DNA from: JAGUYA01 sp043802425
Lineage (GTDB): Bacteria; Omnitrophota; Gorgyraeia; Gygaellales; Profunditerraquicolaceae
Direction of reading: 5' to 3'
Assembly: GCA_043802425.1 (NCBI GenBank)
Contig: JAZDLA010000003.1
Span: 1 to 16,467, forward strand
DNA length: 16,467 nucleotides
Positions 13,814-16,467 of the stretch are shown one piece after another. The first letter of the stretch is position 1. Each line of letters starts with the position of its first letter. The notes under the pieces are model-generated. The model had not been told where the DNA came from. It worked only from the letters and a program-made list of their open reading frames with translations, and searched no databases. Made by a program: the position numbers and the translations under genes.

Positions 13814-13860
13814 CAATTGGATACCTGCCTGTCGGCAGGCAGGGAGCGCTAGCTTCCAGA
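13808..13860 (+). pseudogene. tRNA-like D-arm fragment interrupted by the same palindrome
   Basis: CAATTGGATA, the 20-base palindrome (13824-13843, centre TC in place of CC) and GAGCGCTAGC form a 40-base block almost identical to 13489-13528. The following TTCCAGA sits at an anticodon-loop position, but no stem closes it and no T arm follows. The D stem 5' strand GCTC is replaced by GGGA. Confidence 0.6.
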
Positions 13861-13907
13861 TGCGACCCGATAAGGAATTGTAACTAATTGCTATTGTTGT
13901 AACTCTG

Positions 13908-13942
13908 ATCTCCGTAAATAACTTACGGAGATTTTTTGTTTT
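13908..13942 (+). terminator. Strong Rho-independent terminator closing the tRNA region
   Basis: ATCTCCGTAA (13908-13917) and TTACGGAGAT (13923-13932) form a perfect 10-bp stem with a five-base loop, followed by TTTTTTGTTTT. It suggests that a transcript covering the tRNA and the repeat fragments ends here. Confidence 0.88.
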
Positions 13943-14014
13943 AACCCGATTTAATGTTTTTTAATGATTTTTAATGTCAAGTAGACACTTTTTGGACATT
14001 TGGAGAGCACGATT
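13943..14014 (+). other. AT-rich spacer with three TTAATG boxes at 10-bp period
   Basis: TTAATG occurs at 13951, 13961 and 13971, one helical turn apart, each preceded by T. Next come TGTCAAGTAGACA and ACTTTTTGGACA, containing small inverted arms (TGTC/GACA, AAGT/ACTT) that resemble the end of an insertion sequence. With the repeat block and promoter below, this fills the gene-free interval between the terminator and the gene at 14128. Function unknown. Confidence 0.4.
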
Positions 14015-14062
14015 TCAGGACATTGTGAACGCAATACAACATTTGAGTTTGAATTAGTGGCT
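14015..14062 (+). repeat. 48-bp upstream block, copy 1
   Basis: The block is identical at 45 of 48 positions to 15225-15272. It contains the dyad ATTGTG-AA-CGCAAT (five of six arm positions symmetrical), which looks like a protein-binding site, and ends GTTTGAATTAGTGGCT. Each copy stands upstream of a promoter and a gene for an exported or membrane protein. Confidence 0.75.
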
Positions 14063-14077
14063 ACCCTGTCATAAAAC

Positions 14078-14112
14078 CTTCCCATTTTGAAATGGAAGTG
14101 GTATAATTAAAA
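14078..14112 (+). promoter_or_regulatory. Promoter with hairpin dyad between -35 and -10, copy 1
   Basis: TGGTATAAT (14099-14107) is an extended -10 box, with TTCCCA (14079-14084) at 17-base spacing as a weak -35. Between them CTTC-CATTT (14078-14087, one bulged C) can pair with AAATG-GAAG (14090-14098). The sequence from 14079 to 14112 matches 15301-15334 at 32 of 34 positions, and the two differences form a compensatory pair. Confidence 0.65.
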
Positions 14113-14127
14113 AAAGGGAGGTATCAT

Positions 14128-15003
14128 ATGCATAAATATCTTAAAGCCGTAGCAGTAATCCTATTTTTAATACTAGGCGTAGTTTCTTTTGCTTTCTGCG
14201 AAGAAGAATCCTACACCATCACTACCTATTATCCATCACCGTATGGGGTCTATAATGAATTAACCACCTACAGTAATACTAATCTGGCTATTCAGTCAGG
14301 CAAAGTCGGTATCGGCACGACGAGTCCGTCAGTCAAACTTCATGTTTATGGAGATGGGGCAGCGGGATTGGCTGTTGGAACAAGCGCAGTGGGCGGAGTT
14401 CAACTGTGGCCTGATTCGAGCAGCTATGGCCCTGCACTTATATTTCCATCTTCAAATGCTTTGAGATTTGGAACGCAAACGGGTTGGGGTGCGGCTGGAT
14501 GGAGGGAATTGATGCGTATTAGTAGCGGCGGCAACGTCGGCATCGGGATAGCGAGCCCTTCGAAGAAATTAGAAGTAGCAGGAGAGATTAAGCTTTCCGG
14601 GGCCACACCTTCCTATAAGATTACCAATGTCGCCGCCCCTACTGCAGATAACGACGTGGCCAACAAAGCCTATGTGGATGCAGCAGGCGGAACGCCTTCG
14701 GGGGCTATCGTTATGTTTGCTACTGCTTGTCCGACAGGTTGGACCAGGTTTTTGGCATTGGATAACATGTTCCCTATGGGTGGAGCAAATTATGGTGCAA
14801 CAGGGGGAGCAGACACACATACCCATACCATGAGTTTAACCGGAACCCTGTGCGCTAGTGGTGTGGGTACAGTCAACTGCCCGAACTCGGGCATAACTAA
14901 CCCTTCGGGTGGAGGTGTAGCACGTATAGCCGCACCGCAAATCGCAAGCACAAAAAGCAACATTCCGCCGTATGTTGTCGTAGTCTGGTGCAAGAAGAAT
15001 TGA
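14128..15003 (+). CDS. Exported protein with YYPSPYG motif and phage tail-collar-like C terminus
   Basis: The 291-residue protein starts with a signal peptide (about 1-22, hydrophobic AVAVILFLILGVVSFAF); Cys24 is not in a proper lipobox. Then comes YTITTYYPSPYGVYNELTTY (residues 29-48). Two VGIG..SP segments follow (60-67 and 137-144), each leading into KLHVYGDG or KLEVAGEI, the type of repeat seen in phage tail-fibre and S74-like surface proteins. A collar-type linker NDVANKAYVDAAGG precedes the C-terminal domain (about 192-291) with SGAIVMFATACPTGWTRF, GGADTHTHT (226-234) and the ending NIPPYVVVVWCKKN, matching phage tail collar domains. No phage structural genes are near, so it is likely a cell-surface protein of a paralogous family. 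GGGAGG six to ten bases upstream gives a strong ribosome binding site. Confidence 0.82.
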   Translation: MHKYLKAVAVILFLILGVVSFAFCEEESYTITTYYPSPYGVYNELTTYSNTNLAIQSGKVGIGTTSPSVKLHVYGDGAAGLAVGTSAVGGVQLWPDSSSYGPALIFPSSNALRFGTQTGWGAAGWRELMRISSGGNVGIGIASPSKKLEVAGEIKLSGATPSYKITNVAAPTADNDVANKAYVDAAGGTPSGAIVMFATACPTGWTRFLALDNMFPMGGANYGATGGADTHTHTMSLTGTLCASGVGTVNCPNSGITNPSGGGVARIAAPQIASTKSNIPPYVVVVWCKKN

Positions 15004-15224
15004 GGCGGGGGCGTTCCCCAAGGTACCCCACCTTCTATTCTAATGTCTTAACTGGCTCGGAAAATTCTTATGGCTTTCAGAAGCCACCCATACCCCACCA
15101 CCCAACTCACTATATATTTGCCTCCTACCCCTCCGCCCCCCTAATCCCATATAACAATTTAGGCTCTTTTTCTATCGCAGAGTAAATTTTGAAAATTCCC
15201 CGTTAGATTTCCCTATCTCTTATA
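15004..15224 (+). other. Gene-free, C-rich spacer after the collar-like gene
   Basis: GGGG-GCGTT-CCCC right after the stop codon and TGGCTT-TCAG-AAGCCA (15071-15086) are short hairpins, but neither is followed by a T-run, so no clear terminator is present. The rest is pyrimidine-rich with runs of CCC and ACCC. The 65-codon open frame covering most of it has no ribosome binding site and overlaps the end of the upstream gene; I do not regard it as a gene. Confidence 0.5.
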
Positions 15225-15272
15225 TCAGGGCATTGTGAACGCAATACAACATTTGAGTATGAGTTAGTGGCT
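15225..15272 (+). repeat. 48-bp upstream block, copy 2
   Basis: This is the second copy of the block at 14015-14062, again with ATTGTG-AA-CGCAAT. The spacer from block to -35 region is longer here (28 bases against 16), while both ends are conserved, arguing for two separate functional sites joined by variable sequence. Confidence 0.75.
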
Positions 15273-15299
15273 TATCTACCCTACTCTTTCCCTAAAATA

Positions 15300-15334
15300 C
15301 TTACCATTTTGAAATGTAAGTGGTATAATTAAAA
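15300..15334 (+). promoter_or_regulatory. Promoter with hairpin dyad, copy 2
   Basis: TGGTATAAT (15321-15329) and TTACCA (15301-15306) are 17 bases apart counted from the -10 hexamer. The dyad CTTA-CATTT / AAATG-TAAG is kept with the same bulged C, the C:G pair of copy 1 being A:T here. A purine-rich leader of about 40 bases follows to the ATG at 15376. Confidence 0.65.
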
Positions 15335-15375
15335 GAGAGAGAAAAAAGAAACGAAAGGCTGTTGGAAAAGACGTA

Positions 15376-15738
15376 ATGCCCATGGATGAGCAAAAAAATA
15401 TTATGAGTGAATTTGCCATAGCAAGTTTAGCGATAGCCGCTATTTCGTTTATTAACTTGGCGGGCATGGAAAAGGCTATTTTAGCTATCATTTTTGGAAT
15501 TCTGGCTTTGAAAAGAATGGAGAAAAACGATAATCCAACAGGTGTTAAGTTTGCTAGGGCGGGAATAATTTTAGCTTTTTTGTCGTTACTTATTACCATA
15601 CATTTAATGATAAAATTTTACCCTAAAATTAAACAAATTGTAAATCAAATGCAGAGCGAACAGGCCCCATTGGAGGAAAATGGAAACTCAATGGATAGCC
15701 AGCAACCAGAAGGAATTCCAGGGACAAAACTCTTTTGA
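15376..15738 (+). CDS. Small membrane protein, DUF4190-like
   Basis: The 120-residue product has two hydrophobic segments, about residues 12-47 (interrupted by a short polar turn, with the text AILAIIFGILALKRM) and 63-83 (ARAGIILAFLSLLITIHLMI), joined by a charged stretch. 'SEFAIASLAIAAISF', 'ILAIIFGILALKR' and 'ARAGIILAFLSLL' follow the pattern of DUF4190 domains, whose function is unknown. The C-terminal 35 residues are polar (Q, E, S, P) and probably disordered. GGAAAAG five bases before the first ATG supports that start, with another ATG two codons on. It is expressed from the duplicated promoter module shared with the collar-like gene. Confidence 0.75.
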   Translation: MPMDEQKNIMSEFAIASLAIAAISFINLAGMEKAILAIIFGILALKRMEKNDNPTGVKFARAGIILAFLSLLITIHLMIKFYPKIKQIVNQMQSEQAPLEENGNSMDSQQPEGIPGTKLF

Positions 15739-15827
15739 TTTTTTGTTTTTAGCACAACCTCCCGAAGCAAAGGAATAGTTTAAGACGCCCGCTTTATCAT
15801 CCGGGCAATAAGGATGTTGAGGCAGAG

Positions 15828-16073
15828 ATGACAGAAGACCCCCCCAAAAAACCTAAATGGTATTTTAAAACTTCTTGGATAGTTACTGCTTTTTTATGTG
15901 TAGGTCCGTTAGCCTTGCCCCTAGTCTGGTTAAATCCCCGTTTCAGCCAGAAAACGAAGGCAATCGCAACTATTATAACTATTATTTTAAGCTGGTATTT
16001 GGGGTCTTTGCTTATAAATTCCCTGAGGGTTTTAAAGCAATATTACGGCATAATGTTGCAGAATAATTTTTAA
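15828..16073 (+). CDS. Small two-helix membrane protein
   Basis: The 81-residue product has a polar start MTEDPPKKPKWYFKTS, then two transmembrane segments at about 16-34 (WIVTAFLCVGPLALPLVWL) and 44-64 (AIATIITIILSWYLGSLLI), separated by NPRFSQKTK. The 'KWYFKTSWIV' opening with 'LVWLNPRFS' is a pattern I associate with small uncharacterised bacterial membrane proteins, sometimes fused to zinc ribbons; no zinc ribbon is present. The ribosome binding site is modest (GAGGCAG). It follows the DUF4190-like gene by 89 bases with no promoter recognised between, so the two may be co-transcribed. Confidence 0.6.
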   Translation: MTEDPPKKPKWYFKTSWIVTAFLCVGPLALPLVWLNPRFSQKTKAIATIITIILSWYLGSLLINSLRVLKQYYGIMLQNNF

Positions 16074-16126
16074 TTGTCTTAGAAGGTGACACTAAGGATA
16101 TTGAGGAAGAAGAAGCAGTTTAGACA

Positions 16127-16231
16127 ATGCCAAGAGAGAGAATTACAAGAAGGCAGAAAGATACATCAAGATTACTCAGAGAAAGAAAACAGCTATACAG
16201 GGATAAATTAAAGACCTTTAAAAAGAAATGA
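16127..16231 (+). CDS. Possible 34-residue very basic peptide
   Basis: The frame MPRERITRRQKDTSRLLRER onward to KTFKKK has about 40 percent Lys and Arg and no hydrophobic segment. Its stop overlaps the next ATG as ATGA (16228-16231), the usual sign of translational coupling. There is no good ribosome binding site, and another reading frame across the same bases (GTG at 16086, 41 codons) is also open, so coding is uncertain. Confidence 0.3.
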   Translation: MPRERITRRQKDTSRLLRERKQLYRDKLKTFKKK

Positions 16232-16434
16232 ATAAAAAACAATTAATAGTTGCTTGGATGAGCGGGTTGAATAAGATAACGGGAGGTATTGTAACTAATC
16301 CAACAGAGGTTGCGGATGATTTATATATGTTATTACTAAGTCAAGATGTTAATTTTTTACTATTTTCAAATGTTAAACTTTTTCGCGCTATTTCTTCCTG
16401 TATCCTAGCGCGTTCAAGCCTTTTCCACATGTGA
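16228..16434 (+). CDS. Hypothetical 68-residue protein
   Basis: The product starts MNKKQLIVAWM and continues with NKITGGIVTNPTEVADDLYMLLLSQDVNFLLFSN. I do not recognise a family. The last 20 residues are encoded across an inverted repeat (CGCGCTA 16384-16390, TAGCGCG 16406-16412), suggesting that a longer gene has been truncated here or that the C terminus is not functional coding sequence. No clear ribosome binding site; only the ATGA overlap with the preceding small frame supports translation. Confidence 0.3.
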   Translation: MNKKQLIVAWMSGLNKITGGIVTNPTEVADDLYMLLLSQDVNFLLFSNVKLFRAISSCILARSSLFHM

Positions 16435-16442
16435 TTTTGTGG
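16384..16442. repeat. Pair of short inverted repeats at the window end
   Basis: CGCGCTA/TAGCGCG (15-base loop) is followed by CCACA/TGTGG (16425-16429 and 16438-16442), which contains the palindrome CACATGTG. No T-run follows the first hairpin. They may mark the leader of a gene beginning beyond the window. Confidence 0.35.
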
Positions 16443-16467
16443 AGGATGATAATAACTATTTTTAAGG

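Noticed and set aside
14128..15003. Prophage tail gene
   Set aside because: It has a signal peptide, its own promoter, and no phage structural, lysis or integration genes nearby.
14988..15185. 65-codon ORF after the collar-like gene
   Set aside because: It overlaps the end of the real gene, lacks a ribosome binding site and reads as translated C-rich spacer.

Overview
The window is a stretch of chromosome from a diderm (Gram-negative type) bacterium that makes lipid A. I think an uncultured lineage such as Candidatus Omnitrophota (OP3) is most likely. The reasons are the combination of an LpxC-FabZ fusion, LpxI, a stand-alone CBM48 protein and an exported protein with the 'TYYPSPYGVYNEL' motif followed by a tail-collar-like domain. 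That assignment rests on remembered family distribution, not on a search.

Layout. (1) 1-4871 is a tightly packed housekeeping block on the + strand: prs (5' end cut by the window), rplY/ctc, pth, rpsF, ssb, rpsR, rplI, dnaB. It joins the conserved prs-ctc-pth and rpsF-ssb-rpsR-rplI-dnaB groups; genes abut or overlap. (2) 4921-11831 is an outer-membrane biogenesis block: bamA, skp/ompH, lpxD, a fused lpxC-fabZ, lpxA and lpxI. BamA inserts barrel proteins and Skp chaperones them. LpxA, LpxC, LpxD and LpxI provide four successive early steps of lipid A synthesis, and FabZ supplies hydroxyacyl-ACP precursors. lpxB is not seen; a nine-codon ORF starting directly after the lpxI stop may be the scar of a lost next gene. 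(3) 11880-12272 is a self-contained unit: strong promoter, strong ribosome binding site, a 92-residue CBM48 protein and a terminator. (4) 12287-12491 looks like a roughly 200-bp MITE-like element with inverted termini flanked by TA. (5) 12563-13282 is a radical SAM gene with an extended -10 box almost on its start codon.

(6) 13284-13942 is the most unusual part: tandem 63-nt hairpin repeats whose start resembles a tRNA 5' end, a 5' tRNA half, an intact tRNA-Arg(UCG), a decayed tRNA copy and a further fragment. Two of the fragments carry the same 20-bp palindrome at the same place in the D arm. A strong terminator closes the region.

(7) 13943-16467 is accessory: an exported collar-like protein and small membrane proteins. 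Two of these genes are preceded by near-identical promoter modules in which a hairpin-forming dyad shows a compensatory base-pair change.

Nearly all genes lie on the + strand. The first 12 kb are conserved core genome; from about 12.2 kb coding density drops and repeats dominate.
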